NCBI RefSeq assembly: GCF_003970795.1
Contig: NZ_RWKW01000088.1
Coordinates: 1 to 36,759, forward strand
Source: Aquibium carbonis
Lineage (GTDB): Bacteria; Pseudomonadota; Alphaproteobacteria; Rhizobiales; Rhizobiaceae
Reading direction: 5' to 3'
Length of the DNA: 36,759 bases
Part shown: piece by piece, positions 17,444 through 25,776 of the stretch
How positions within the stretch are numbered: position 1 is the stretch's first letter
Layout of the letters: each line of letters begins with the position of its first letter
The notes under the pieces: model-generated
What the model was told of the DNA's origin: nothing
Databases searched by the model: none
What the model saw: only the letters and a program-made list of their open reading frames with translations
Position numbers and translations under genes: made by a program

Positions 17444-20185
17444 ATGATCCAGACCCAAGCGCCGACGCGGACCGAGGATGCCGTCCTGGATCGCCTGCCT
17501 TCCGGGGAATGGCACGCCGAGGACGTCAAGGCGGCGCAGGCGGCGCTGATGGTTTCGCAGGACGGGCTGTCCGACGCGGAGGCCGCGCGCCGGCTTGCCG
17601 CCTTCGGTCCGAACCGGCTGCCGGAAGGCGTGCGTCGCGGTGCGCTGATGCGGTTCCTGGCGCAGTTCCACAACCTCCTGATCTACGTGCTGATCGCCGC
17701 GGGCATCATGGCGGCGGCGATCGACCACGTCACCGATTCGCTGGTGATCTTCGCCGTGGTGCTGGCCAACGCCATCATCGGCTTCATCCAGGAAGGGCGC
17801 GCGGAAGAGGCGCTGGAGGCCGTGCGCGGCATGATCGACCCGCATGCCTCGGTGCTGCGCGGCGGCCGGCGCCTGACGATCGCGGCCGACGAGGTGGTGC
17901 CGGGCGATCTGGTCCTGCTCGAGGCCGGCGACCGGGTTCCGGCCGACCTGCGGCTGGTGAAGGCCCGCAACCTGCGGATCGACGAGGCGATCCTGACCGG
18001 CGAATCGGTGCCGACCGACAAGGCGACGCGGCCGGCCGCGCTCGGCGCGTCGCTCGGCGACCGCTCCTCGATGGCGTTTTCCGGCACGTTCGTGGCGATG
18101 GGGCAAGGGACCGGCATCGCGGTGGCGACCGGCGGAGCCAGCGAACTCGGGCGCATTTCCTCGATGATCGGTGCGGTGGAGCAACTGGCCACGCCGCTCG
18201 TGCGGCAGATGAACCAGTTCGCCCGGCAGGTGACGATCGCCGTGCTCGTGGCGGCCGTCTTCGTGTTCGCCTATGCGCTCTACGTGCAGGGCTATGCGAT
18301 GGACGAGGCCTTCATGATGGTCGTCGGCCTCGCGGTCGCGGCCATTCCCGAAGGGCTGCCGGCGGTGATGACGATCACGCTCGCCGTCGGCGTGCAGCGC
18401 ATGGCGCGCCGCAACGCCATCATCCGCAGGCTTCCGGCGGTCGAGACGCTGGGCTCCGTGTCGGTGATCTGCTCCGACAAGACCGGAACGCTGACGCGCA
18501 ACGAGATGATGGCGGGCGCGCTGGTGGTGGCCGACGGGACGGTCGTGGTGACCGGCGCCGGCTATGATCCCGAGGGCGATCTCCAGGATGCCGAGGGGAA
18601 GACGATCGACCCGCAGGACGATGCCGTCCTGGCCGAGCTGACCCGTGCGGCCTTCCTGTGCAACGATGCCGAACTGCGGCAGGTCGACGGCCAGTGGACG
18701 GTCGTGGGCGATCCGATGGAAGGCGCGCTCGTCTCGCTGGCGCTCAAGGGCGGGCTCGATCCCGCCGCGGCGAAGGATGCCTTTCCGCGCCGGGACGAGA
18801 TCCCCTTCGACGCCCGTCATCGCTACATGGCGACGCTGCACCAGCCGGCCGACGGCGAGGCGCTGGTCTACGTGAAGGGCGCGCCCGAACGCATCATCCA
18901 CATGTGCGGCAGCATCGCCGCCCGCGACGGCGAAGGTCCGATCGACCACGCGGCGTGGGAAGGGGCCGTGCACCGCCTGGCCGAGAACGGGCGGCGCATC
19001 ATCGCGGTGGCGCGGCGAACCATGCAAGCCGGCACCAGCGACATCGAGCCGCCCGATGTCGAGGCGGGGCTCGTGTTCCTGGGGCTCGTCGGTCTGATCG
19101 ACCCGCCCCGGCCCGAGGCGATGGCGGCGATCGCCGAGTGCCGACGCGCGGGCATCCGCGTGAAGATGATCACCGGCGACCATGCCGCGACCGCGCGTGC
19201 CATCGCGCGCGAACTGGGGCTGGCCGACGACCCGAAGGCCTATACGGGCCAGGATCTCGACGATTCCGACGCCACGCGGTTCGACGAGCTGGCGCGCGAG
19301 GGGTCGGTCTTCGCCCGCACCAGCCCCGAGCACAAGCTGCGGCTCGTCGAATCGCTGCAGTCGAACGGCGACGTGATCGCCATGACCGGCGACGGGGTAA
19401 ACGACGCCCCGGCGCTGAAGCGCGCCGACGTCGGCGTGGCCATGGGCCGCAAGGGCACGGAAGCCGCAAAGGAGGCCAGCGAGATGGTGCTGGCCGACGA
19501 CAATTTCGCCTCGATCGTGGCCGCCGTGCGCGAAGGGCGCACCGTCTACGACAACCTGACCAAGGTGATAGCCTGGACGCTGCCGACCAATGGCGGCGAG
19601 GCCTTCACCATCATACTCGCCATCGCGTTCGGCCTGACCTTGCCGGTAACCGCCATCCAGATCCTCTGGATCAACATGGTGACCGCGGTGGCGCTGGGGC
19701 TGACGCTCGCCTTCGAGCCGACGGAACCCGGCGCGATGGCCCGGCCGCCGCGACGCTCGCGCGAGGCGCTGCTTTCCGGACGGCTTCTGTGGCGCATCCT
19801 CTTCGTCTCGGCCCTGATGGTCGTCGGCACCATGGGCGTCTTCTCGCTGGCGCTCGCCGAGGGGCATTCGGTCGAGATGGCGCGCACCATGGCCGTCAAC
19901 GCGATCGTGGTGATGGAGATCTTCTACCTGTTCAGCGTGCGCTACGTGCATGGCACGTCGCTCACCTGGCAGGGCGTGTTCGGCACGCCGGCCGTCCTGA
20001 TCGGCGTCGCGGTCGTCGTGGTGGCGCAGTTCGCCTTCACCTATGCGCCGCCGTTGCAGGCCGTCTTCGGCACCGAAGCCGTGTCCTTCGCCGACGGACT
20101 GGCGATCGTGGCCGTCGGCGTGGCGCTGCTCGTCATCGTCGAGGTCGAGAAGCGGCTGGCGGCCTGGTGGCAGCGGGAGGCGTGA
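17444..20185 (+). CDS. P-type cation-transporting ATPase (P2-type, CtpF-like)
   Basis: 913-residue inner-membrane pump. The N-terminal cation-ATPase domain precedes M1-M2, the actuator loop has ILTGESVPTDK, and the phosphorylated Asp is D345 in SDKTGTLT. A P-domain hinge (MTGDGVNDAPALKRAD) and a C-terminal membrane bundle follow. Ion-site residues resemble SERCA in M4 (AAIPEGLPAV) and M5 (TNGGEAF). M6 reads NMVTAV where SERCA has N-x-x-T-D, so one acidic ligand is missing, as in CtpF-like bacterial pumps. Ca2+ or another cation is possible. ATG 17444 has CGGAGAC upstream; the longer frame from 17363 is unlikely. Confidence 0.9.
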   Translation: MIQTQAPTRTEDAVLDRLPSGEWHAEDVKAAQAALMVSQDGLSDAEAARRLAAFGPNRLPEGVRRGALMRFLAQFHNLLIYVLIAAGIMAAAIDHVTDSLVIFAVVLANAIIGFIQEGRAEEALEAVRGMIDPHASVLRGGRRLTIAADEVVPGDLVLLEAGDRVPADLRLVKARNLRIDEAILTGESVPTDKATRPAALGASLGDRSSMAFSGTFVAMGQGTGIAVATGGASELGRISSMIGAVEQLATPLVRQMNQFARQVTIAVLVAAVFVFAYALYVQGYAMDEAFMMVVGLAVAAIPEGLPAVMTITLAVGVQRMARRNAIIRRLPAVETLGSVSVICSDKTGTLTRNEMMAGALVVADGTVVVTGAGYDPEGDLQDAEGKTIDPQDDAVLAELTRAAFLCNDAELRQVDGQWTVVGDPMEGALVSLALKGGLDPAAAKDAFPRRDEIPFDARHRYMATLHQPADGEALVYVKGAPERIIHMCGSIAARDGEGPIDHAAWEGAVHRLAENGRRIIAVARRTMQAGTSDIEPPDVEAGLVFLGLVGLIDPPRPEAMAAIAECRRAGIRVKMITGDHAATARAIARELGLADDPKAYTGQDLDDSDATRFDELAREGSVFARTSPEHKLRLVESLQSNGDVIAMTGDGVNDAPALKRADVGVAMGRKGTEAAKEASEMVLADDNFASIVAAVREGRTVYDNLTKVIAWTLPTNGGEAFTIILAIAFGLTLPVTAIQILWINMVTAVALGLTLAFEPTEPGAMARPPRRSREALLSGRLLWRILFVSALMVVGTMGVFSLALAEGHSVEMARTMAVNAIVVMEIFYLFSVRYVHGTSLTWQGVFGTPAVLIGVAVVVVAQFAFTYAPPLQAVFGTEAVSFADGLAIVAVGVALLVIVEVEKRLAAWWQREA

Positions 20186-20245
20186 CCATCCCAGGGAACG
20201 ACGGGGCAGGCGGGCGGAACGGACGCCGGGCGTGGCTGCGCGGCC

Positions 20246-20683
20246 ATGGGTGACCTCGCCGTCTATGCCGGGCTGTTTTCGGTCGCCTTCATCGCGGCGA
20301 CCATCCTGCCGGCCCAGTCCGAGGCCGCGCTCGTCGGGCTGATCGTCGCCGATGCGCAACCCGTGATGCTGCTGATCGCGGCCGCGAGCCTGGGCAACAC
20401 GCTGGGGGCGGTCGTGAACTGGGCGCTGGGGCGCGGGGTGGAACGGTTCAGCGACCGGCGCTGGTTTCCGGTCGGTCGCACGCAACTCGACCGCGCGACC
20501 GGCTGGTATCACCGCTGGGGCCGCTGGAGCCTGCTCCTGAGCTGGGCGCCGATCTTTGGCGATGCGCTGACGGTGGCGGCGGGCGTGCTGCGCGAGCCGT
20601 TCTGGAGCTTTTTCGTGCTCGTCGCCATCGCCAAGACCGGGCGCTATCTGGTTCTGGCGGCCGCGACGCTCGGGTTATTGTGA
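20246..20683 (+). CDS. YqaA/VTT-domain small membrane protein
   Basis: 145-residue membrane protein with about four hydrophobic segments. It matches the YqaA family, DedA/VTT-related proteins: ATILPAQSEAALVGLI, then SLGNTLGAVVNWALGRG, and FGDALTVAAGVLREPFWSFF. DedA-related proteins are linked to lipid transport and membrane potential; the specific role of YqaA is not known. It follows the ATPase gene by 60 bases and may share its transcript. It is convergent with the LysR gene, whose stop is 25 bases away. Confidence 0.85.
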   Translation: MGDLAVYAGLFSVAFIAATILPAQSEAALVGLIVADAQPVMLLIAAASLGNTLGAVVNWALGRGVERFSDRRWFPVGRTQLDRATGWYHRWGRWSLLLSWAPIFGDALTVAAGVLREPFWSFFVLVAIAKTGRYLVLAAATLGLL

Positions 20684-20708
20684 CCCCGAACAGGCCCGGC
20701 GCCCGGCG

Positions 20709-21659
20709 TCAGGCGCCCCACACCACCGCCTGCTCGTGCCGCTTGATCAGATGGCGCAGCGTGTCGAAGCTTTGCGCGACATGGCCGGCAAAGGCTTCCA
20801 CGGCCGGCGAGCGCGGCGCGTCGGCGAGCCTGAGCAGGCCGAGGGCGCGCTCGGGATGGGGCAGGGCGATGGGCAAGGCGGTGATCGCCTTCTCCTTGCG
20901 GAACGCAAAGACCACGCCGTGCGGCAGGACGGTCAGCGCGTCGGTGCCCTTCAGATAGGTCATGGCGCTGGTGAGCGAACCGCCGGAATAGCGCACCTTG
21001 ATCTCGGTGGCGCCGAGCGACAGCAGGAGGCTGCGCAGGTCTGCGAGCAGCGGGCTGCCGGGCGGCGGCGCGATCCACGGATAGTCGAGCAGGTCCGGCG
21101 CCTCGAGCTTGCGCTTCATCAGCAAGGGATGGGTGGAGCGGCAGGCGACCACGTTGCGGCCGGGAAGGATTTCCTGGAACCGGAGTCCCGAGCCCTCGTC
21201 CAGAATGTCGATCGGGCAGACGGCGAGGTCGAGCCTGCCGGCCAGAAGAGCCGCCTGCAAATCGGGAAGATAGCCGTAGCTCTGGTCGATGCGGACGTCC
21301 GGAAACTGGTTCTGGAAATCCGCGATGGTGCCGGAGATCAGCGCGTCCATGAAGAAGGGCGTGCCGCCGATGCGCACCTGTCCGCTCTTGCCGTGATGGA
21401 AACTGGTGACCAGATCCGATGCCTTGCGCGAGGCCATCAGCATCGCCTGGCCATGCTCGGCCAGCGCGCGCCCGAGCGGGGTCGGCTGCAAGGGTCGCCG
21501 GCCCTTCACGAACAGCGGCTCGCCGAGGCGCTTTTCCAGCATGGCCAGGGTGCGGGAGACTGCCGGCTGGGCCATGCCGAGCGAGGCCGCGCCCTCGGTC
21601 ACGCCGCCGCTTTGCACGACGGCGGCAAGCTGAACCAGATGGCGTTCGTCGAGCTTCAT
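20709..21659 (-). CDS. LysR-family regulator of the aromatic catabolic operon
   Basis: 316-residue LysR-type regulator. The winged helix-turn-helix is at residues ~5-62 (SGGVTEGAASLGMAQPAVSRTLAMLEKRLG), followed by a two-lobed effector domain (GQVRIGGTPFFMDALI and onward). It is divergent from the dioxygenase operon with only 84 bases between the start codons, the standard layout for LysR control of aromatic catabolism. A T-N11-A dyad overlaps its own ATG, suggesting autoregulation. The expected inducer is a pathway substrate or intermediate; this is inference. Confidence 0.9.
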   Translation of the reverse strand: MKLDERHLVQLAAVVQSGGVTEGAASLGMAQPAVSRTLAMLEKRLGEPLFVKGRRPLQPTPLGRALAEHGQAMLMASRKASDLVTSFHHGKSGQVRIGGTPFFMDALISGTIADFQNQFPDVRIDQSYGYLPDLQAALLAGRLDLAVCPIDILDEGSGLRFQEILPGRNVVACRSTHPLLMKRKLEAPDLLDYPWIAPPPGSPLLADLRSLLLSLGATEIKVRYSGGSLTSAMTYLKGTDALTVLPHGVVFAFRKEKAITALPIALPHPERALGLLRLADAPRSPAVEAFAGHVAQSFDTLRHLIKRHEQAVVWGA

Positions 21660-21681
21660 AACGGATCGTTATATTGATCCG
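21658..21681. promoter_or_regulatory. Nested dyads, candidate LysR operator
   Basis: ATAACG-GAT-CGTTAT (21658-21672) is a perfect inverted repeat with the T-N11-A LysR signature. It overlaps a second dyad, CGGATC-N8-GATCCG (21662-21681). The first overlaps the LysR start codon, which suggests autoregulation. Both are 60-85 bases upstream of the dioxygenase start, a usual activator position. Confidence 0.6.
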
Positions 21682-21743
21682 CGAAGAAATCATCAACATG
21701 CGTGCCCGCGCTTGCTATCGTCGCCTCGAACCTGGGGAGGATC

Positions 21744-22619
21744 ATGAGCGCGGCCACCATCGCCTTCAGCGAACGGACATCGTCCGACATCGTCGGCGAG
21801 CGCTTGGCGCGCGCCGGCCAGGACGATCTGGTGCGAGGGCTGGCCGTCGTGGTGGCCCACCTGCACCAGGCGGTGCGCGAGGTTCGCCCGACGCCCGCGC
21901 AATGGCGCGCGGCGGTGGATTTCCTGACCGAGGTCGGACACGCCGCCGACGAACGGCGCCAGGAATGGGTGCTGTTGTCGGACCTTCTCGGCGTCACGGC
22001 GCTGGTGGAGGAGATCCATTCGAAGCGGCCGAAAGGCGCGACGCCGAACACGCTGCGCGGTCCGTTCTATCGCGCCGACGCGCCGCGCCTGCCGCTCGGC
22101 GCCAACATCTGCCTCGACGGCAAGGGCGAGCCGCTGGCGGTGTCCGGCCATGTCCGCGATCTCGACGGGCAGCCGATCGCCGGCGCGACGGTGGAGACCT
22201 GGCAGGCCAATGCGCAGGGCTTCTACGAGAACCAGCAGCCGGACCTGCAACCCGAATTCAACCTTCGCGGCGTGTTCCAGACCGGGCCGGATGGCCGCTT
22301 TGCCTGGCGCACGGTCAAGCCCGCCGGCTACAAGGTCCCGGACGACGGGCCGGTCGGGCAGATGCTCGGCCGCATCGGCTATCCGCTGCGCCGGCCGGCC
22401 CACCTGCACGTCATCGTGTCGGCGCCGGGCTTCGATACCCTCACCACGCATGTCTATGACGGCTGCGACCCGCATCTGCACGAGGACGCGATCCTGGGCG
22501 TGAAGCCGGGGCTCGTGGGCGATTTCCGCCGCGCCGGCGAGACCGGCGGTCCGGCCTCCTGGTCGCTGGAATTCGACTTCGTGATGGCCCGGGCGCGTCC
22601 CGCCAGGAGACCGGCATGA
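21744..22619 (+). CDS. Intradiol ring-cleavage dioxygenase, hydroxyquinol 1,2-dioxygenase-like (copy 1)
   Basis: 291-residue non-haem Fe(III) dioxygenase that cleaves a catechol-type ring between the hydroxyls. The iron ligands are Y161 (GFYENQQ), Y196 (PAGYKVPDDG), H220 and H222 (RPAHLHVIV). The N-terminal helical dimerisation domain is present (about residues 1-95). The overall pattern fits hydroxyquinol 1,2-dioxygenases, yielding maleylacetate; catechol or chlorocatechol activity is not excluded. ATG 21744 has GGGGAGG upstream; the frame from 21702 is less likely. Its stop overlaps maleylacetate reductase by four bases. It resembles the enzyme at 30203 but is clearly diverged. Confidence 0.9.
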   Translation: MSAATIAFSERTSSDIVGERLARAGQDDLVRGLAVVVAHLHQAVREVRPTPAQWRAAVDFLTEVGHAADERRQEWVLLSDLLGVTALVEEIHSKRPKGATPNTLRGPFYRADAPRLPLGANICLDGKGEPLAVSGHVRDLDGQPIAGATVETWQANAQGFYENQQPDLQPEFNLRGVFQTGPDGRFAWRTVKPAGYKVPDDGPVGQMLGRIGYPLRRPAHLHVIVSAPGFDTLTTHVYDGCDPHLHEDAILGVKPGLVGDFRRAGETGGPASWSLEFDFVMARARPARRPA

Positions 22620-23677
22620 CCCGCAGCTTCGTCTACACCGCCCGCCCTTCGATCGTCGTGTTCGGCCCCGGCCGCAGCGCGGAGGCGGGCGCCTGGATCG
22701 AGAGGCTCGGCTGCGCCCGCGCGCTGGTGCTGTCGACGCCGCAGCAGGCCGGCGATGCCGGCGCGCTGGCCGGACAGCTGGGGTCGCTTTCGGCCGGCGT
22801 CTTTTCCGGTGCCGCCATGCACACGCCGGTGGAGGTGACGGAGCAAGCGCTGGCGGTGGCCCGCGAGACGAAGGCGGACTGCGTCGTGGCGCTCGGCGGC
22901 GGCTCGACCACGGGGCTCGGCAAGGCGCTGGCGCTGCGCACCGACCTGCCGCAGATCGTCATTCCCACCACCTATGCGGGCTCCGAGGTGACCGACATCC
23001 TGGGCCAGACCGAGGGCGGGACGAAGACCACCCTGCGCGACGCCCGGGTGCTGCCGGAAGTGGTGCTCTACGATCCCGAGCTGACGCTCGGCCTGCCGGT
23101 GGCCATGAGCGTGACCAGCGGTCTGAACGCCATGGCGCATGCGGCGGAGGGTCTCTACGCGCAGGACCGCAACCCGGTCGCGAGCCTGATGGCGATCGAG
23201 GCGCTGCGGGCGCTGAAATCGGCGCTGCCGGTCATCGTCGCCGAGCCGCGCAATGCGCAGGCGCGGGGCGAGGCGCTTTACGGGGCGTGGCTGTGCGGCA
23301 CCGTGCTCGGCAATGTCGGCATGGCCCTGCACCACAAGCTCTGCCACGTGCTGGGCGGCAGCTTCGACACGCCGCATGCCGAGACGCACGCGATCATGCT
23401 GCCGCACACCATCGCCTACAACGCGTCCGCCGTGCCCGACCTGCTGGCGCCCGTCGGCGAGATCTTCGGCGATGCGCCCGGCGCCGGCCTGTGGGATTTC
23501 GCCAGCTCGATCGGCGCGCCGCTTTCGCTGCGCGATCTCGGCCTGAGCGAGGCCGACCTCGACCGCGCGGCCGATCTCGCCACCGCCAACGCCTACTGGA
23601 ACCCGCGGGCGATCGCGCGCGGGGGTATCCGCAGCCTGCTGCAGGACGCCTGGGAAGGCCGGCGTCCGGCGGCGTGA
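22616..23677 (+). CDS. Maleylacetate reductase
   Basis: 353-residue iron-containing alcohol dehydrogenase-type enzyme that reduces maleylacetate to 3-oxoadipate with NAD(P)H. Diagnostic features are the nucleotide site ALGGGSTTGLGKALAL, the block PTTYAGSEVTDILGQTEGG, and NAMAHAAEGLYA. Length is typical of maleylacetate reductases and shorter than other Fe-ADHs. Translation is coupled to dioxygenase copy 1 by an ATGA overlap, placing ring cleavage and reduction in sequence. It is followed after 19 bases by the substrate-binding protein gene. Confidence 0.93.
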   Translation: MTRSFVYTARPSIVVFGPGRSAEAGAWIERLGCARALVLSTPQQAGDAGALAGQLGSLSAGVFSGAAMHTPVEVTEQALAVARETKADCVVALGGGSTTGLGKALALRTDLPQIVIPTTYAGSEVTDILGQTEGGTKTTLRDARVLPEVVLYDPELTLGLPVAMSVTSGLNAMAHAAEGLYAQDRNPVASLMAIEALRALKSALPVIVAEPRNAQARGEALYGAWLCGTVLGNVGMALHHKLCHVLGGSFDTPHAETHAIMLPHTIAYNASAVPDLLAPVGEIFGDAPGAGLWDFASSIGAPLSLRDLGLSEADLDRAADLATANAYWNPRAIARGGIRSLLQDAWEGRRPAA

Positions 23678-23696
23678 GACAAACAGGGAGGAAGAC

Positions 23697-24977
23697 ATGA
23701 TCAACAGACGCACGCTTCTGAAGAACACCGCCGCCACCGGCGCGCTCGCCGGCCTGTCGGGCCTCGCCATGCCGGCGCTGGCGCAGGGGGCGGCCGTGAA
23801 GATCGGCTATGTCAGCCCGCAGACCGGGCCGCTCGCCGCCTTCGCCGAGGCCGACAGTTTCATCATCGACGGCTTCAAGGCAGCGGCGCAGGCCGCCGGC
23901 CTGAACGTCGAGGTGATCGTCAAGGACAGCCAGTCCAACCCGAACCGGGCCGCTCAGGTCGCCAACGAACTGATCGTGCAGGACGGGATCAGCCTGATGC
24001 TGGTCGCCTCGACGCCGGAGACGACCAACCCGGTGACCACGACCTGCGAGGCGGAGGAAATCCCCTGCATCTCGACGGTGGCGCCGTGGCAGCCCTGGTT
24101 CATCGGCCAGCAGGCCAATCCGGGCGATCCGTCGAGCTGGAGGCCGTTCGACAGTTCGTTCCACTTCTTCTGGGGGCTGGAGGACGTCATCGCCGTCTTC
24201 ACCAACATGTGGGCGCAGGTGGAAACCAACAAGCAGGTGGGCGGCCTGTTCCCCAATGACGGCGACGGCAATGCCTGGGGCGATGCGAATGTGGGCTTCC
24301 CGCCGGTTCTGTCCGAGCAGGGCTACACGCTCACCGATCCCGGCCGCTACCAGAACCTGACGGACGATTTCTCGTCGCAGATCAACGCCTTCAAGCAGGC
24401 CAACGCCGAGATCATCACCGGCGTGATGATCCCGCCGGACTTCACCACCTTCTGGAACCAGGCCAGGCAGCAGGGTTTTGCGCCCAAGGTCGCCTCGATC
24501 GGCAAGGCGATCCTGTTCCCGCAGGCGGTCGAGGCGCTGGGCAATGCCGGCCACAACCTGTCCTCGGAAGTGTGGTGGACGCCGAGCCATCCCTTCAAGT
24601 CGTCGCTGACCGGGCAGAGCGCGGCCGACCTCGCGGGGGGCTTCACCCAGGCGACCGGCCGGCCCTGGACGCAGCCGATCGGCTTCGTGCATGCGCTGTT
24701 CGAGGTGGCGGCCGACGTGATCAAGCGCGCGTCGGACCCGACGGATTCGGCCGCCATGGTCGAGGCGATCGCCGCGACGAAGCTCGACACCATCGTCGGG
24801 CCGCTGTCGTGGGGCGACGGTCCGCTGCCGCCCTTTGCCCAGAAGAACGTCGCCAAGACACCGCTGGTCGGCGGCCAGTGGCGGCTGAAGGATGGCGGCG
24901 GCTACGACCTCGTCATCACCGACAACAAGACCGCGCCGATGATCCCCGTCGGCGGCCAGATGGAAGCGATCGCCTGA
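23697..24977 (+). CDS. ABC transporter substrate-binding protein (Peripla_BP_6), Tat signal
   Basis: 426-residue periplasmic solute receptor of the hydrophobic amino acid/aromatic (HAAT) family. The N-terminus NRRTLLKNTAATGALAGLSG carries a twin-arginine motif, a hydrophobic stretch and an ALA-Q cleavage site near residue 30, so it is probably exported folded through Tat. The mature protein begins AVKIGYVSPQTGPLAAFAEA, typical of Liv-type receptors. GGGAGGAAG precedes ATG 23697. Its place between catabolic genes suggests it binds the phenolic substrate or its precursor; the ligand cannot be read from sequence. Confidence 0.92.
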   Translation: MINRRTLLKNTAATGALAGLSGLAMPALAQGAAVKIGYVSPQTGPLAAFAEADSFIIDGFKAAAQAAGLNVEVIVKDSQSNPNRAAQVANELIVQDGISLMLVASTPETTNPVTTTCEAEEIPCISTVAPWQPWFIGQQANPGDPSSWRPFDSSFHFFWGLEDVIAVFTNMWAQVETNKQVGGLFPNDGDGNAWGDANVGFPPVLSEQGYTLTDPGRYQNLTDDFSSQINAFKQANAEIITGVMIPPDFTTFWNQARQQGFAPKVASIGKAILFPQAVEALGNAGHNLSSEVWWTPSHPFKSSLTGQSAADLAGGFTQATGRPWTQPIGFVHALFEVAADVIKRASDPTDSAAMVEAIAATKLDTIVGPLSWGDGPLPPFAQKNVAKTPLVGGQWRLKDGGGYDLVITDNKTAPMIPVGGQMEAIA

Positions 24978-24987
24978 TCGACCCGTC

Positions 24988-25014
24988 GCGGGGACGGGTG
25001 CGCCCGTCCCCCGC
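24988..25014 (+). promoter_or_regulatory. Intercistronic hairpin after the substrate-binding protein gene
   Basis: GCGGGGACGGG and CCCGTCCCCCGC form an 11-pair stem with one bulged C and a 4-base loop, directly after the stop and before the ATPase gene. No T-run follows. Such stems often stabilise the receptor mRNA or partly attenuate downstream permease expression. Confidence 0.5.
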
Positions 25015-25053
25015 TCGTCCCGAAACCGGACCGTTGTTAGGAGACCCGGCGGC

Positions 25054-25776
25054 GTGCAGCCCGTGCTCGACATATCGGCCGTCAACAAGCGGTTCGGCGC
25101 CCTGACGGTCGCCGACGCGGTGACGTTCTCGCTCGCCCCGGGCGAGGCGCTCGGCATCATCGGGCCGAACGGCGCCGGCAAATCGACGCTGTTCAACCTG
25201 ATCACCGGTAACCTTCAGGTGGATGGCGGCCGGATCGTCTTCGACGGCACCGACGTCACGAACGCGCCGCCGATGCAACGCTGCCTGATGGGCATCGGCC
25301 GCACCTTCCAGATCCCGCAGCCCTTCGTGAAGCTGACGGTGTTCGAGAACCTGCTGGTGGCCGGCACCTTCGGGTCGCGAAAGCTCGAGGCCGAGGTGGC
25401 TGCGCGCTGCGGCGACATCCTCATCCAGACCGGGCTGATCGGCCGCGCCAACGTGCCGGCCGGGCAACTGTCGCTGCTCGAGCGCAAGCGGCTGGAACTC
25501 GCCCGCGCCCTCGCCACCAATCCCAAGGTGCTGCTGCTCGACGAGATCGCCGGGGGCCTCACCGAAGGCGAATGCGCCGCGCTGGTCGGGACCATTCGTG
25601 ACATCCACGCGTCCGGCATTTCGATCATCTGGATCGAGCACGTTCTGCACGCGCTCAACTCGGTGGTCGAGCGGCTGCTGGTGCTGGATTTCGGCAAGGT
25701 GATCGGCATGGGCCGGCCCAACGACATCATGGCCTCGAAGGCGGTCCGCGAGATCTATCTGGGGCTGGACGTATGA
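25054..25776 (+). CDS. Liv-type ABC transporter ATPase (LivG-like)
   Basis: 240-residue cytoplasmic ATPase. Walker A is GPNGAGKST near residue 36 and Walker B is VLLLDEIAGGL near residue 163; the H-loop follows in IIWIEHVL. The family-typical block RTFQIPQPF is present. The signature motif is degenerate: LSLLERKRLELARAL replaces the usual LS(G/Y)G(Q/E)-type sequence. GTG 25054 has TTAGGAGACC upstream. It overlaps the next ATPase gene by four bases. It forms a heterodimer with the following LivF-like protein by family analogy. Confidence 0.9.
   Translation: MQPVLDISAVNKRFGALTVADAVTFSLAPGEALGIIGPNGAGKSTLFNLITGNLQVDGGRIVFDGTDVTNAPPMQRCLMGIGRTFQIPQPFVKLTVFENLLVAGTFGSRKLEAEVAARCGDILIQTGLIGRANVPAGQLSLLERKRLELARALATNPKVLLLDEIAGGLTEGECAALVGTIRDIHASGISIIWIEHVLHALNSVVERLLVLDFGKVIGMGRPNDIMASKAVREIYLGLDV

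Noticed and set aside
17345-20512. 1055-codon minus-strand open frame opposite the P-type ATPase
   Set aside because: Antisense shadow of a fully motif-supported ATPase. The product is dominated by H, R, D, G with no family pattern and no ribosome site.
23394-25205. 603-codon minus-strand open frame opposite the reductase and receptor genes
   Set aside because: Spans two real coding genes and their intergenic region, with biased composition and no domain.
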